NCBI RefSeq assembly: GCF_900169305.1 | Contig: NZ_FWDP01000004.1 | Location: 1 to 64,000 of the forward strand | Direction of reading: 5' to 3' | DNA from: Marinilactibacillus piezotolerans | GTDB lineage: Bacteria > Bacillota > Bacilli > Lactobacillales > Carnobacteriaceae_A | DNA length: 64,000 nt | In this document: piece after piece, positions 27,564-37,911 of the stretch | How the letters are laid out: each line of letters opens with the position of its first letter | How positions within the stretch are numbered: the first letter of the stretch is position 1 | The notes under the pieces: model-generated | What the model was told of the DNA's origin: nothing | Databases searched by the model: none | What the model saw: only the letters and a program-made list of their open reading frames with translations | Made by a program: the position numbers and the translations under genes

Positions 27564-28857
27564 ACATGAACAAATCCTATCATTTATCGAGTCGATTCCA
27601 ATCGGCAGCAAACTGTCCGTTCGACTGATTGCGAAAGAACTGAATGTCAGTGAAGGGACAGCTTACCGGGCGATCAAAGAAGCGGAAAATACAGGACTAG
27701 TCACGACTATACAAAGAGTCGGTACGATCCGTATCGAAACAAAAAAGGAAGAAAACATTGAAAATCTAACGTTTGAAGAAATTTTAAAAATCATTGACGG
27801 CGAACTGCTTGGTGGTAAAGACGGACTGAATAAAACGTTAAATAAATTTATTATTGGCGCAATGACCGAAGATGCTATGCTGCGCTATATTACAGAAGAG
27901 TCTCTAATGATTATAGGAAACAGAGAATCTGCTCAACGCTTATCGCTTGAAAATGGAGCAGCTGTTTTAATTACAGGCGGTTTTAGAGCCGATCCGAATA
28001 TTATTGCTTTATCGGATCAGTTAGGTTTGCCGATTATGACAACTTCCTATGACACGTTTACAGTGGGGTCAATGATCAACCGGGCTATGACTGATCAGCT
28101 GATCAAAAAAGAAATTATGCTGATTGAATCTATCTACACCCGCTTGAAAAAAACCCATTACTTATCTGTCAACGATACGATCTATGATTATCGTATCGCT
28201 AATCAGAGCAGTCAACATACGCGTTTTCCGGTAGTAGGACCAAATAATCGCCTAGTAGGGATTGTTACAGCCAAAGATATTATTGGAAAAGAAGATACCG
28301 TCTCTATCAAACGAGTGATGACAAAAGAACCGGCTTACACGACTACTCATATGAGTGTAGCAAGTATATCGCATACGATGATCTGGGACGGGTTAGAGGT
28401 AATGCCAGTTGTTTCAGATGAAATGAAACTGCTTGGAATCGTTTCTCGGCAGGATATTATGAAAGCAATGCAGACTCAGCAGCGGCAACCTCAAACGGGA
28501 GAGACGATTGCCGATCAAATCAATCAATTAATCAAAGAAGTAGAAGAGGAAGCTTATACATTCAATGTTACTCCCCAGATGACAAATGGAACAGGTACGA
28601 TATCGTTTGGTGTGTTAAGCGAGATTATAAATGAAACGACGCATCTGACTTTATCGAATCAGAACAAGCGGAATCTTGTAGTAGAGCAGATTCAACTGCA
28701 TTATTTGAACTTGATTCAATTGGGCAGCGATCTAGTTATCAGACCAAAAATCTTTGATAAGAGCCGTCGATCAGCTAGACTGGATATTGAAGTATTTTCA
28801 GAAAGCGGACTGGCTGCCAAAGCATTGGTCGTTTGTCAGTTATTCCAGAAACAGTAA
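27553..28857 (+). CDS. ytoI: DRTGG/CBS-domain regulator, YtoI family
   Basis: A 434-residue four-part protein: an N-terminal helix-turn-helix (LSVRLIAKELNVSEGTAYRAIKEAE, about 15-45), a DRTGG domain (about 70-180, with ITGGFRADPNIIALSDQ), two CBS domains (about 190-310, with FPVVGPNNRLVGIVTAKD and MPVVSDEMKLLGIVSRQD) and a C-terminal hotdog-fold domain. CBS domains usually bind adenine nucleotides, so this may be a nucleotide-sensing regulator; the target is unknown. It starts inside dinB and is followed by nrnA, the same neighbour as in B. subtilis. Confidence 0.85.
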   Translation: MATKHEQILSFIESIPIGSKLSVRLIAKELNVSEGTAYRAIKEAENTGLVTTIQRVGTIRIETKKEENIENLTFEEILKIIDGELLGGKDGLNKTLNKFIIGAMTEDAMLRYITEESLMIIGNRESAQRLSLENGAAVLITGGFRADPNIIALSDQLGLPIMTTSYDTFTVGSMINRAMTDQLIKKEIMLIESIYTRLKKTHYLSVNDTIYDYRIANQSSQHTRFPVVGPNNRLVGIVTAKDIIGKEDTVSIKRVMTKEPAYTTTHMSVASISHTMIWDGLEVMPVVSDEMKLLGIVSRQDIMKAMQTQQRQPQTGETIADQINQLIKEVEEEAYTFNVTPQMTNGTGTISFGVLSEIINETTHLTLSNQNKRNLVVEQIQLHYLNLIQLGSDLVIRPKIFDKSRRSARLDIEVFSESGLAAKALVVCQLFQKQ

Positions 28858-28904
28858 GGCATTAAACGAAATACAAAAAAATCAGAAACGGAAAGGGAGA
28901 TACT

Positions 28905-29891
28905 GTGGCTTTACAAACTGTGAATATGAAAGATATGGAAACAAAACTGGAGATATTAAATATTATCAAAGAATGGGATACGATCATTATTCATCGTCAC
29001 GAAAGACCGGATCCAGATGCTATCGGATCGCAATGCGGACTAGCAGAATTGATCAAGGCGAATTTTCCTGAAAAATCAGTATTCACTGCTGGATCCAGTA
29101 CCGGAAATCTGTCTTTCTTGGCGGATATGACACCACCGGATAAGGAAGACTATGAAAATGCTCTAGTCATCGTTACAGACACAGCAAACGTTAAAAGAAT
29201 TGATGGGAAAGATTACCATTTAGGAAAACAGTGGATCAAAATCGATCATCACCCTCTTGATGATTCTTATGGAGAAATCGAATGGGTCAATACGGAAGCC
29301 AGCAGCTGCAGTGAAATGATTGCAGATCTTTGGATCACCTTTCCAGAAGAGTTGAGTATGACGACAGAAGCCGCAAGACTGTTGTATGCAGGGATAGTTG
29401 GGGACACGAATCGTTTTCTATATAATGGTACATCGCCTTATACGATGCAAATTACTGCTGAACTGATGAAATATTCTTTTTCACATACAGACTTGAATAA
29501 TGAAATGAATGTGATCAAACCGCCCCTTGCTAAACTGATGGGGTATGTATTGGACCAATTCTCTGTATCAGAAGAAGGCGTCGGCCACATTATAATCGAT
29601 CAATCTACCCTGAAAGAAATGGGTATCGAAGACAAGGATACAAATGGTGTTGTATCATTGCCGGGTTCTATAGAAGGGGTAAAAACCTGGGGGATATTTG
29701 TCCAGCAGACTGATGGTCATTATCGCTGCCGTCTGCGGTCAAAAGGACCTGTGATCAATCAAATTGCTAAAGAGCATGATGGAGGCGGCCACCCATTAGC
29801 CAGCGGCGCTAATGCAGCAGATAAAGAAGAAATAGAAGCGATTCTAAATAAAATGAAGCAAGCTGCTGACTCTTGGGAATCATCCAAGTAA
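28905..29891 (+). CDS. nrnA: Bifunctional oligoribonuclease / pAp phosphatase NrnA
   Basis: A DHH-family enzyme (328 residues) that degrades nano-RNAs of 2-5 nt and dephosphorylates pAp. Motifs: HRHERPDPDAIGSQ near residue 31, DTANVKRID near 90, the DHH triad in KIDHHPLDD near 110, GIVGDTNRF near 160 and the substrate-binding EHDGGGHPLASGA near 296. GTG 28905 is preceded by AAAGGGAGA. It completes the dinB-ytoI-nrnA series. Confidence 0.95.
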   Translation: MALQTVNMKDMETKLEILNIIKEWDTIIIHRHERPDPDAIGSQCGLAELIKANFPEKSVFTAGSSTGNLSFLADMTPPDKEDYENALVIVTDTANVKRIDGKDYHLGKQWIKIDHHPLDDSYGEIEWVNTEASSCSEMIADLWITFPEELSMTTEAARLLYAGIVGDTNRFLYNGTSPYTMQITAELMKYSFSHTDLNNEMNVIKPPLAKLMGYVLDQFSVSEEGVGHIIIDQSTLKEMGIEDKDTNGVVSLPGSIEGVKTWGIFVQQTDGHYRCRLRSKGPVINQIAKEHDGGGHPLASGANAADKEEIEAILNKMKQAADSWESSK

Positions 29892-30042
29892 GCCGATTTT
29901 CATAACTCCTACTTGAGTCGGATATCAGTAAGCTTTATTTCTGTTAAACTGAGAATGCCAGAGATGTAAAATATTGTAAACTGGATAAAAAATAAGAAAA
30001 TTGTCTGCTGATATAAGTGAATAGATAATTGAGGGATAAGTT

Positions 30043-32148
30043 ATGAAACAAAATCATATAGTAGAAAAAATCAAGAAACAATTAACTGTTTTTTATAAGC
30101 GGCTCTTGCCGATTTTTAAGCGATTTATGATAACTCTGCGTAAAATCTGGAAAAAATACCATTTGACCAAGAGCATCATACTTGTTGTACTGACGGTTTC
30201 GTTAGGATTCAGCGTTTATCTTGCTTATCTGGCTAAATCAGCTAACGTGGGAACTTTCCAAGCGGGGATGGCGGAAGTAACAACTATTTTGGATGCTCAA
30301 GGAGAAGAAGCAGGGACATTATACGATCAAAAAGGAACCTTCGTAGAACTTGACCAGATTGCTCCAGTTGTTCAAGATGCCGTCACGTCAACGGAAGATC
30401 AGCGGTTTTATGAGCATCGAGGGTATGACTTGATCGGAATCGGTCGAGCTGCTGTTGGGTTTCTGACAAGCGGCGGTATAAGCGGCGGAGGAAGTACGAT
30501 TACGCAGCAATTGGCGAAAAACGGCTTCTTGTCTGCTGACCAAACGATTATCCGTAAGCTGAGAGAACTATTTTTGGCAATTGAAATTGAGAAGCAGTAC
30601 ACTAAAGATGAAATTCTGGAAATGTATTTAAATAAAGTCTATTTTGGTAATGGTGTCTGGGGTGTCGAAGATGCAGCACATAAATACTTCAACAAGACAG
30701 CCTCAGAGCTCAATCTATCAGAAGCTGCTGTGATTGCAGCTATGCTGAAGGCACCGTCTCATTACAATCCATTAGACCATTACGACCGAGCAATCGAAAG
30801 ACGAAATGTTGTCTTAAGCCTGATGGTCGACACTGGAAAGATTACAGAAGCAGAAGCACAGACAGCTCAGCAAACAGAATTAGCTCTTGCAGATGGGTAT
30901 GTCAATGATGATAATTATCAGTTTCCTTATTATTTTGATGCTGTAATCAATGAAGCCGTTAATCGTTATGGGTTTGAAGAAGAAGCACTTTTAAATGACG
31001 GATATAAGATTTATACAAGCTTGAATCAACGCTATCAGATTCAGATGGATGAAACTTATCAGAATGATCAGCTATTTCAGGATGCGTCTGATGGTACGAT
31101 CGTCCAGAGTGCATCCATTGCGATTGACCCGGCAACCGGAGGCGTTGCTGCAGTAGTAGGCGGACGCGGAGAATACACTTTCAGAGGCTTCAATCGTGCC
31201 ACTCAGATGAGAAGACAGCCTGGATCTGTTATCAAACCGCTTGGCGTTTACACACCGGCACTTGAGAATGGATATGAAATTGACTCCATGCTGAAAGATG
31301 AATTGATTTCATATGGAGATACCAATTATAAACCGGAAAACCTTTCTGGAACTTATTCAGGAGAAATACCGATGTATGAAGCTTTGTCGCATAGTATTAA
31401 TGCTCCGGCAGTTTGGCTGTTAAATGAGATCGGTATAAGTAAAGGGATCAATAAACTTAAACAGTTTGGTCTGCCATTAACAGGAAAAGATAATACTCTG
31501 GGTGCTATTGCACTAGGCGGAATGGAAAAAGGTGTTTCTCCCTTAGAAATTGCAAGTGCTTATTCTGCCTTTGCCAATAATGGTGTAATGGTTGAACCGC
31601 ACTTTATTACTAAAATCGTTGATGCGACAGGTGCAATTATTGTTGACAATACTACACCAGATACAAAACGAGTCATGTCTGAAGAAACTGCAGAAGAAAT
31701 GAATAAAATGCTATTAAGTGTCTATTCTTCTGGAACAGCAAGCAGCAACCAGCCTTATGGATATACTGTAGCTGGCAAGACAGGAACTACTCAGACCAGT
31801 ACAGGAACAGGCGCTACAGATCAGTGGATTGTCGGAATGACACCAGATATCGTACTGACCAGCTGGATGGGCTTTGACAAAACAACGGATGAACATTATC
31901 TTGAAAATAATAGTTCTCAAGGGGTAGGAATGGTCATGAAGTCTGAGCTGGAACATATTCTTCCGTATACCGAGGAGACCGCCTATGCGATAGAAGCTGC
32001 CAACACTGAAATGGCTGCAGTAGAAAGTACGGATGACTTTTTGAATCAAGTAACTGAGGGGATAGAAGGTACAAAAGAATTTATTCGAAAAGGAACTTCC
32101 TACTTCCTGGATGGTGCCAGCAAAGTCATTGATTTCTTTAACAATTAG
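30043..32148 (+). CDS. Class A (bifunctional) penicillin-binding protein
   Basis: A 701-residue peptidoglycan synthase with a cytoplasmic basic N-terminus, one membrane span (about 44-66), a glycosyltransferase domain (TSTEDQRFYEHRGYD with catalytic Glu near 112, GGSTITQQLAKN near 150) and a transpeptidase domain: active-site Ser in PGSVIKPL near 394, SIN near 451 and KTGTT near 579. It polymerises and cross-links glycan strands outside the membrane. I cannot tell which of the pbp1A/pbp2A-type paralogues it is. ATG 30043 follows GAGGGATAAG. Confidence 0.95.
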   Translation: MKQNHIVEKIKKQLTVFYKRLLPIFKRFMITLRKIWKKYHLTKSIILVVLTVSLGFSVYLAYLAKSANVGTFQAGMAEVTTILDAQGEEAGTLYDQKGTFVELDQIAPVVQDAVTSTEDQRFYEHRGYDLIGIGRAAVGFLTSGGISGGGSTITQQLAKNGFLSADQTIIRKLRELFLAIEIEKQYTKDEILEMYLNKVYFGNGVWGVEDAAHKYFNKTASELNLSEAAVIAAMLKAPSHYNPLDHYDRAIERRNVVLSLMVDTGKITEAEAQTAQQTELALADGYVNDDNYQFPYYFDAVINEAVNRYGFEEEALLNDGYKIYTSLNQRYQIQMDETYQNDQLFQDASDGTIVQSASIAIDPATGGVAAVVGGRGEYTFRGFNRATQMRRQPGSVIKPLGVYTPALENGYEIDSMLKDELISYGDTNYKPENLSGTYSGEIPMYEALSHSINAPAVWLLNEIGISKGINKLKQFGLPLTGKDNTLGAIALGGMEKGVSPLEIASAYSAFANNGVMVEPHFITKIVDATGAIIVDNTTPDTKRVMSEETAEEMNKMLLSVYSSGTASSNQPYGYTVAGKTGTTQTSTGTGATDQWIVGMTPDIVLTSWMGFDKTTDEHYLENNSSQGVGMVMKSELEHILPYTEETAYAIEAANTEMAAVESTDDFLNQVTEGIEGTKEFIRKGTSYFLDGASKVIDFFNN

Positions 32149-32282
32149 CAGAAACCCGCTGTGCATGAAGCTTGATATATAGAAATATGGTTGAGACTAG
32201 TATAGAAAACACATTCATGATAAACTGGAAATATCAAAATAATCGGCATATAATTGCGGATTTATAACGAAGGGATGAGATT

Positions 32283-32624
32283 ATGTCTGTCAATATTTAT
32301 GACACGGCTAACCAATTAGAAAGAGAAATCAGAGAAACGGATCAGTTTGTTGCACTGAAAGAAGCTTTCTCAGCAGTTAAAAGTAATGAAGAAGCAAACC
32401 AGATTTTTGAAGAATTCAGAAGTGTTCAGCAAGTCCTTCAGCAAAAACAAATGACTGGTCAGGAAATCACTGAAGAAGAAGCACAAAATGCACAAGCTAT
32501 TTCAGCGAAAATTGGTGAAAATGACATTATTTCCAATCTGTTGGAAGCTGAAAAACAAGTTGGTCAAATGATCGACGATATTAATCAGGTAGTATTAAAG
32601 CCTGTTCGCGAGTTATATCAATAA
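32283..32624 (+). CDS. yheA: YlbF/YmcA-family protein YheA
   Basis: A 113-residue, all-helical, soluble protein of the YlbF/YmcA/YheA family (LEREIRETDQFVALKEAFSAV near residue 12). YlbF and YmcA act as an RNase Y specificity complex in B. subtilis; the role of YheA itself is not established. It lies before the yhaO-yhaN-yhaM-prsA block as in Bacillus and has its own terminator. Confidence 0.9.
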   Translation: MSVNIYDTANQLEREIRETDQFVALKEAFSAVKSNEEANQIFEEFRSVQQVLQQKQMTGQEITEEEAQNAQAISAKIGENDIISNLLEAEKQVGQMIDDINQVVLKPVRELYQ

Positions 32625-32650
32625 AACAATTAAAGCGTAAAGCGGATGAT

Positions 32651-32683
32651 CAAGGACTTGCTTATGCAGTAAGTCCTTTTCAT
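32651..32683 (+). terminator. Terminator after yheA
   Basis: AAGGACTT(GC) and (GT)AAGTCCTT pair around a small loop, followed by TTTTC. Confidence 0.8.
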
Positions 32684-32742
32684 TCATTCTAAAAAGAACA
32701 TACGTACCCTGTTTGTGGATAGGGATAGATAGGAGGATTTAA

Positions 32743-33984
32743 ATGATTCGATTTATACATGCGGCAGATTTGCATTTAGACAGCCCCTTTTCTGGACTGA
32801 AAGAGCTCCCGAAACAACTTCTAGCAGCTATTCAGCAGTCAACTTTTCAATCACTTGGCCGACTAGTGGATGCAGCTATACATAATCAAGTAGATTTTGT
32901 TTTACTTTCAGGAGATATTTATGACCTGGAAGACCGCAGTGTAAAAGCACAGGTCAGATTCAAAAGAGAAATGGAGAGGCTTCAAGCGGTGGACATTCCT
33001 GTCATAATGATTCACGGCAATCATGATTTCATCGGAAATGAGACACTGCATTTATCTTTGCCGGATAATGTGCGCATTCTAGGAACATCGGTTGAAACAA
33101 TAAGGTTAACCACCAAGAATAGTCAAGCAGCAGCAATATCTGGATTTAGTTACGGTAAACGCTGGGTTACTGACAGAATGATTGCTGACTATCCTAAAAG
33201 AGCAGACCAAGTTGATTTTCATATTGGTCTGCTGCACGGATATCAGGAAGGACTGAACAGTGAGCACGCACATTATGCACCGTTTACAATCAATGAGTTG
33301 AGAGAAAAGCAATATGATTATTGGGCTCTTGGCCATATTCATACAAGAGAAAAGGTAGCAGAATTCCCTTTGGCATATTATCCAGGAAATCTTCAAGGAA
33401 GAAACAAAAAAGAAACTGGAGAAAAAGGTTTTCTAATGGTCGAATTGGAAAAACAGTCTGGAGCGCAGGTTGCGTTTATTCCAAGCGCGCCTATCCTATG
33501 GGAGAGAGTAGTGGTCGATGTGCTGCAGACTTCTACAATGGATGAATACTATCGTAAAATTCAGGAAGCATTACCTAAAAAGACAAGCTATAACTACTTG
33601 GTTTCACTAGAAGTGCTAGTTTCTGAAGAAATTGAAGAGAGCTTGCTAAGAAAAATAAGCCGCCCAGATTTTATTGAAGCGCACCAGCAAGTGAACCAAG
33701 ATCAGTTTATCTGGATTACGGATTATACAGTGACTTCCAGCAAAAACGGAGACCAGAAGATGGATCTGAGTGCTTTATTCCCAGAGGCTTGGACAATGGT
33801 ACTAGAAGATGTCACTAAAGAATCTGTGTTTTCTGACATCACAGCGGATTTCTTCGAACAATCAAAGTATGCTTCTCTATTAAAGGAACGAACAGACTTT
33901 TACCGAGAAGAATTGATCAAACAGGCATTATCAGAATTAAATATGAGACCAGAGATTAGAGGAGCAGAAAACAGTGATCATTAA
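32743..33984 (+). CDS. yhaO: SbcD-like metallophosphoesterase YhaO
   Basis: A 413-residue calcineurin-like nuclease of the Mre11/SbcD type. The metal ligands are in HAADLHLDSPF near residue 7, LSGDIYD near 54, IHGNHDF near 90 and ALGHIHTRE near 197. It is the likely nuclease partner of YhaN, whose start it overlaps by 11 nt. The pair is thought to act on DNA ends in a way related to SbcCD. ATG 32743 follows AGGAGG. Confidence 0.92.
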   Translation: MIRFIHAADLHLDSPFSGLKELPKQLLAAIQQSTFQSLGRLVDAAIHNQVDFVLLSGDIYDLEDRSVKAQVRFKREMERLQAVDIPVIMIHGNHDFIGNETLHLSLPDNVRILGTSVETIRLTTKNSQAAAISGFSYGKRWVTDRMIADYPKRADQVDFHIGLLHGYQEGLNSEHAHYAPFTINELREKQYDYWALGHIHTREKVAEFPLAYYPGNLQGRNKKETGEKGFLMVELEKQSGAQVAFIPSAPILWERVVVDVLQTSTMDEYYRKIQEALPKKTSYNYLVSLEVLVSEEIEESLLRKISRPDFIEAHQQVNQDQFIWITDYTVTSSKNGDQKMDLSALFPEAWTMVLEDVTKESVFSDITADFFEQSKYASLLKERTDFYREELIKQALSELNMRPEIRGAENSDH

Positions 33985-36775
33985 ACGCTTAGTGATATAC
34001 GGATATGGAAAATGGGTGGACACCACTTTTGATCTTTCTTCTGATCTTCATTTATTTTACGGGGAAAACGAAGCCGGTAAATCGACATTGATGTCTTTTA
34101 TTCATAGCATTTTATTTGGGTTTCCTACTCGACACAGTGCCTTACTTAGATATGAACCAAAGGACAGCAGCCGATATGGCGGAAAAATGATTATCGAGGA
34201 CCACAGATTTGGAGAGGTCAGTATAGAACGGATTCAAGGAAAATCTACTGGAGATGTGACCGTTCTGTTGGAAGATGGTGCTACTGGCTCAGAAGAATTA
34301 TTGCATACTGTCCTGCAGGGTATAGACCGAAATTTATATCAGTCTGTTTTTTCTTTTCATTTAAGAGGCATTGAACAAGTAGAAGAAATGACGAAAGAGC
34401 AGCTGAATCGATATTTCTTAAGTGCAGGAGCTTTAGGAACAGAACAGTTTTTACAGCGGGCCGATCAGCTCAAGCAGCAAGCAAATAAATTATACAAACC
34501 CACTGGCAGAGTGCCTAAAATCAACCGAGCTGTCAAATCGCTGGAAAAGAAAAAAAAAGCTTTAGAGGCAGCAAGAAATCAAAACACTCAATACCTAGCC
34601 TGGCTGGAAGAAGCAGAACAGTTTAAAGCGCATATTGCTCAAACAGAACAGCGAATCGATTCTATCCAGCAAACACTGGAGCAGCTTCAAACGATGGAAC
34701 AGCAGTGGGAACTGGTTAAGGAAATACAATCTATTGAAAAAGAGATCAAGCAGTTAGATACTGCTGATTTATCTGAAAACGGCTTGTATGCTTTAAATCA
34801 TTTGAATCGTTCTATTGAACAGAATAGAAGTGAAATTCGTAATTATCAAGAAAAATTAAAAGCATTTCAACAAGCTTATGAACCTTCAAAAGAGCTGTTG
34901 CTTTATCAAGAAAACGAAAGCAGCATTGAGACGCTTGCTGTTCAAGTAGAAGACATCAATGAAATGATCAGAGAAAAACAGTTTATTAAAAAAGAAGCTG
35001 ATCGTTTAGAACAACAGTTGATACGAATGAAGCTGCAGGGAGGTCTCGATATCGACGATGAACTCTCTAAAGCTATTACTCAAGCTGAAAAGGAAAAGAT
35101 CCAGCAGAACCAGACGTCCGTTCTAAGGCTGGAAACAGAATGTCAAACCTTAAAAGAAAACGAGCAAAAATTGGAATATAGAATCAGTTCAACTGTCGAT
35201 CAGATTGATCAATTGGAAAAAGGGTTATGGTCCAATGAAGCCTTTAAGAAAGCAGAAGACCATCATTCCAAAGAGAACAGGAACAAAGATATCAAACAAT
35301 CTGCCACTTTAGAAGTGAGTTTGATCAGTGTTTTGACAATAGTATTATTAGGAAATGTATTTTTGGAATTGCCATTCTCAGGAATGATTTATCTCTTAGG
35401 AGTTTTAGGGATTGCAGCAACCGGGGCTAATCTGCTGCGTAAACGTCGTCTTCAAAAACAAGAGAGTCAAGAATATGATGACTATGAGACATTTATAGAG
35501 CAAAAAGAGTTGCGTAAACAGTGGCGTCAATACTTGTTTGCCATTGACCAGCTGGAAGAAGAAAAAAGGCATAACGAAAAAACAATACAGGAAAAGCAGA
35601 TACAGTTACAGCAATTAACTGAAGAATGGAAAAAAATACAAGAAGATAAAAATATTCCAAAATCTGTGCAGCTCAGCCAAGCATTGCAGTATGAAGAAAA
35701 CATGATGAATCTGCGTAAAGAGGAAAAAGAGCTGATTAAGCTGCAGCGCAGCATTTCAGAATTAGAGACAGCTGTTTTTCTTAAATCTGAACAGTTTGAT
35801 TTAGTTTCTGAGTTGTTTACAGCAAATGAAACACCTGAACAGAAATTTGACCGATTCAAGTCTTTTTATACCAAGGTGAAGCAAGAGAGAAATCAGCTGC
35901 AGCAGTATGTCCTAGATAGTCAGGAAGTTCGACGTATTCTCAATCAATCGTTCGAATCTGAAAAAAATCTTTTGAATCAAAAGCAAACGCTGCTGCAAGA
36001 AGCTGGAGCGGACTCAGAAGAGGTATTCAGACATTTATATGGTATATTAAAGCAAAAGAACGAAAAGACAGAACGGCTGACAGTCTTAAAAGAGCAGCTG
36101 AAGGTAGGAATCGAACAAATCAACAGTCGATCTATTGAGGATATCCAGCAGGAACGCAAACAACTAGCAGCAGAAAAACAGCAGTTGAGCGCAGACATCA
36201 AAGAAAAGACAGAACAGAGAATCGAACTTGAGATTCATATCAAAAAATTAGAAGAAGGCGGTGAGTATACAACGCTGCTGCAAGAATTCGAAAACGAAAA
36301 AAGCAGTCTTCAGACACTCGTGAACGATTGGGTTGCTAAGCAGCTCGCTTCCTATATGATTGAAAGAACCCTTCAATACGCACGGAAAGATCGTCTGCCC
36401 GAAACCATTAAAGATGCAGAACGATTTTTCAGCTACCTGACAGAAGGTCGTTATCAGAAAATTGTTATTCAAGAGGATAATGTGCATGTATTGGATGCTG
36501 AAGGTCGTTATTTTGAAGCAACAGAACTATCCAGAGGTACAGCGGAACCCCTTTATGTATCGCTGCGACTGGCATTTATCCAGAATATCAGCGATATGAT
36601 TCAAATGCCGCTGCTGATCGATGATGGATTTGTAAATCTGGACCAGAAAAGACGGAATAAAATGTATACTTTACTAAAAGAAATCAGCCAGACGACACAA
36701 GTCATCTATTTTTCGTTTGATTTATTTTCTTCTGAAGTTCTGGAAGAGTATAGTAAAACACAGTTAAAAAAATAA
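33974..36775 (+). CDS. yhaN: SbcC/Rad50-like AAA ATPase YhaN
   Basis: A 933-residue SMC-like protein: Walker A FYGENEAGKST near residue 31, long coiled coils (about 175-430 and 510-780), a two-helix hydrophobic stretch in the middle (about 438-492, including LISVLTIVLLGNVFLELPFSGM), then the signature-like LSRGTAEPLYVSLRLA and Walker B PLLIDDGFVNLD near 880. The central membrane hairpin is also reported for Bacillus YhaN-type proteins and sets it apart from SbcC. It starts at GTG 33974 inside yhaO. Confidence 0.9.
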   Translation: MIIKRLVIYGYGKWVDTTFDLSSDLHLFYGENEAGKSTLMSFIHSILFGFPTRHSALLRYEPKDSSRYGGKMIIEDHRFGEVSIERIQGKSTGDVTVLLEDGATGSEELLHTVLQGIDRNLYQSVFSFHLRGIEQVEEMTKEQLNRYFLSAGALGTEQFLQRADQLKQQANKLYKPTGRVPKINRAVKSLEKKKKALEAARNQNTQYLAWLEEAEQFKAHIAQTEQRIDSIQQTLEQLQTMEQQWELVKEIQSIEKEIKQLDTADLSENGLYALNHLNRSIEQNRSEIRNYQEKLKAFQQAYEPSKELLLYQENESSIETLAVQVEDINEMIREKQFIKKEADRLEQQLIRMKLQGGLDIDDELSKAITQAEKEKIQQNQTSVLRLETECQTLKENEQKLEYRISSTVDQIDQLEKGLWSNEAFKKAEDHHSKENRNKDIKQSATLEVSLISVLTIVLLGNVFLELPFSGMIYLLGVLGIAATGANLLRKRRLQKQESQEYDDYETFIEQKELRKQWRQYLFAIDQLEEEKRHNEKTIQEKQIQLQQLTEEWKKIQEDKNIPKSVQLSQALQYEENMMNLRKEEKELIKLQRSISELETAVFLKSEQFDLVSELFTANETPEQKFDRFKSFYTKVKQERNQLQQYVLDSQEVRRILNQSFESEKNLLNQKQTLLQEAGADSEEVFRHLYGILKQKNEKTERLTVLKEQLKVGIEQINSRSIEDIQQERKQLAAEKQQLSADIKEKTEQRIELEIHIKKLEEGGEYTTLLQEFENEKSSLQTLVNDWVAKQLASYMIERTLQYARKDRLPETIKDAERFFSYLTEGRYQKIVIQEDNVHVLDAEGRYFEATELSRGTAEPLYVSLRLAFIQNISDMIQMPLLIDDGFVNLDQKRRNKMYTLLKEISQTTQVIYFSFDLFSSEVLEEYSKTQLKK

Positions 36776-36805
36776 ACCCTGGTCATCCCAGAAAGGAAGA
36801 GGACT

Positions 36806-37759
36806 TTGGAGAAAAAATTATATGAACATCATATGGACGAAACCGTCAATTTGTTTTTATTGATCAAATCAGCGGAAGAAAAAACGACCAGAAACGGGAA
36901 ACCCTATCTAGCATTTACCTTCCAAGATACGAGTGGAGAGATGTCAGCAAACTTCTGGGATGCATCTGAAGAGGATGTTGAACGCTATCGCCCTGGTACA
37001 GTTGTGAAACTCACTGGTAAAAGAGAAGAGTATAAAGGAAGCCCGCAGCTCCGGATCAATCAGATCCGCCCAGCGCAAGACGGAGAACCTTCAAATCCTG
37101 AACTATATGTTGAAAGAGCACCTATTAAAAAAGAAAAGATGATCGAACAATTCAATAAAGCCATATTTGATATTACGAATGCGAATATGAATCGAATCGT
37201 TCGGTTTATTATGAATAAATATCAGAAAGACTTCTTTCAAAGTCCTGCAGCCAAGACCAATCACCATGCTTTCTTAGGCGGTCTGGCTTTCCATACGATT
37301 TCCATGCTGGATATTGCTCGTTCGATCAGTGATCAGTATCCATTTCTGGATAAGTCGCTGTTATTCTCAGGATTGATCCTGCATGATGTAGGAAAAGTAA
37401 TAGAACTGTCAGGACCAACAGCAACCGAGTACACATTGGAAGGGAAATTGATCGGTCATATTGTGATTATTCATGAAGAAATCTCTAAGGCTTGTCAGCA
37501 GCTAAAAATAGAAGAAGCCAATGAAGATGTCGTTTTACTAAAGCATATGGTATTGTCTCATCATGGAGAATTAGAGTATGGTTCACCAGTACGTCCGCAA
37601 GTACCGGAAGCAGAGGCTCTGCATTATATTGATCAGATTGATGCAAGGATGAATATGCTGCAAGCTGCGATGAGAAAAACTGAAAAAGGTTCTTTTTCAG
37701 AAAGACTATGGGCAATGGAAAATCGGTCATTCTATAAACCGAATTTCACAGAAAAATAA
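36806..37759 (+). CDS. yhaM: 3'-5' exoribonuclease YhaM
   Basis: A 317-residue enzyme with an N-terminal OB fold (about 10-95) and an HD phosphohydrolase domain (HHAFLGGLAFHTISML near 152, LHDVGKVIEL near 192, HHGELEYGSP near 252). YhaM shortens structured 3' ends and degrades RNA and single-stranded DNA. Start is TTG 36806, with AAGGAAGAGG upstream; 30 nt separate it from yhaN, so YhaO, YhaN and YhaM come from one transcript. Confidence 0.95.
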   Translation: MEKKLYEHHMDETVNLFLLIKSAEEKTTRNGKPYLAFTFQDTSGEMSANFWDASEEDVERYRPGTVVKLTGKREEYKGSPQLRINQIRPAQDGEPSNPELYVERAPIKKEKMIEQFNKAIFDITNANMNRIVRFIMNKYQKDFFQSPAAKTNHHAFLGGLAFHTISMLDIARSISDQYPFLDKSLLFSGLILHDVGKVIELSGPTATEYTLEGKLIGHIVIIHEEISKACQQLKIEEANEDVVLLKHMVLSHHGELEYGSPVRPQVPEAEALHYIDQIDARMNMLQAAMRKTEKGSFSERLWAMENRSFYKPNFTEK

Positions 37760-37876
37760 ACTAGGATAAAAGATAAATCTTCTAATTTTATTTGAGATTT
37801 TACATTTATTGTATAAAACTATGATGTTTTAATGAAACTTAGTGGTTTACTTGGATCTTAGGTTTAAAATTTCTCA

Positions 37877-37905
37877 ATGCTGTGTTATATTATTCAAAGT
37901 ATAAT
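37877..37905 (+). promoter_or_regulatory. Probable prsA promoter
   Basis: A perfect TATAAT (37900-37905) with a weak -35 region (ATGCTG at 37877-37882). It places the transcription start just before the leader hairpin. Confidence 0.55.
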
Positions 37906-37911
37906 GATTAA

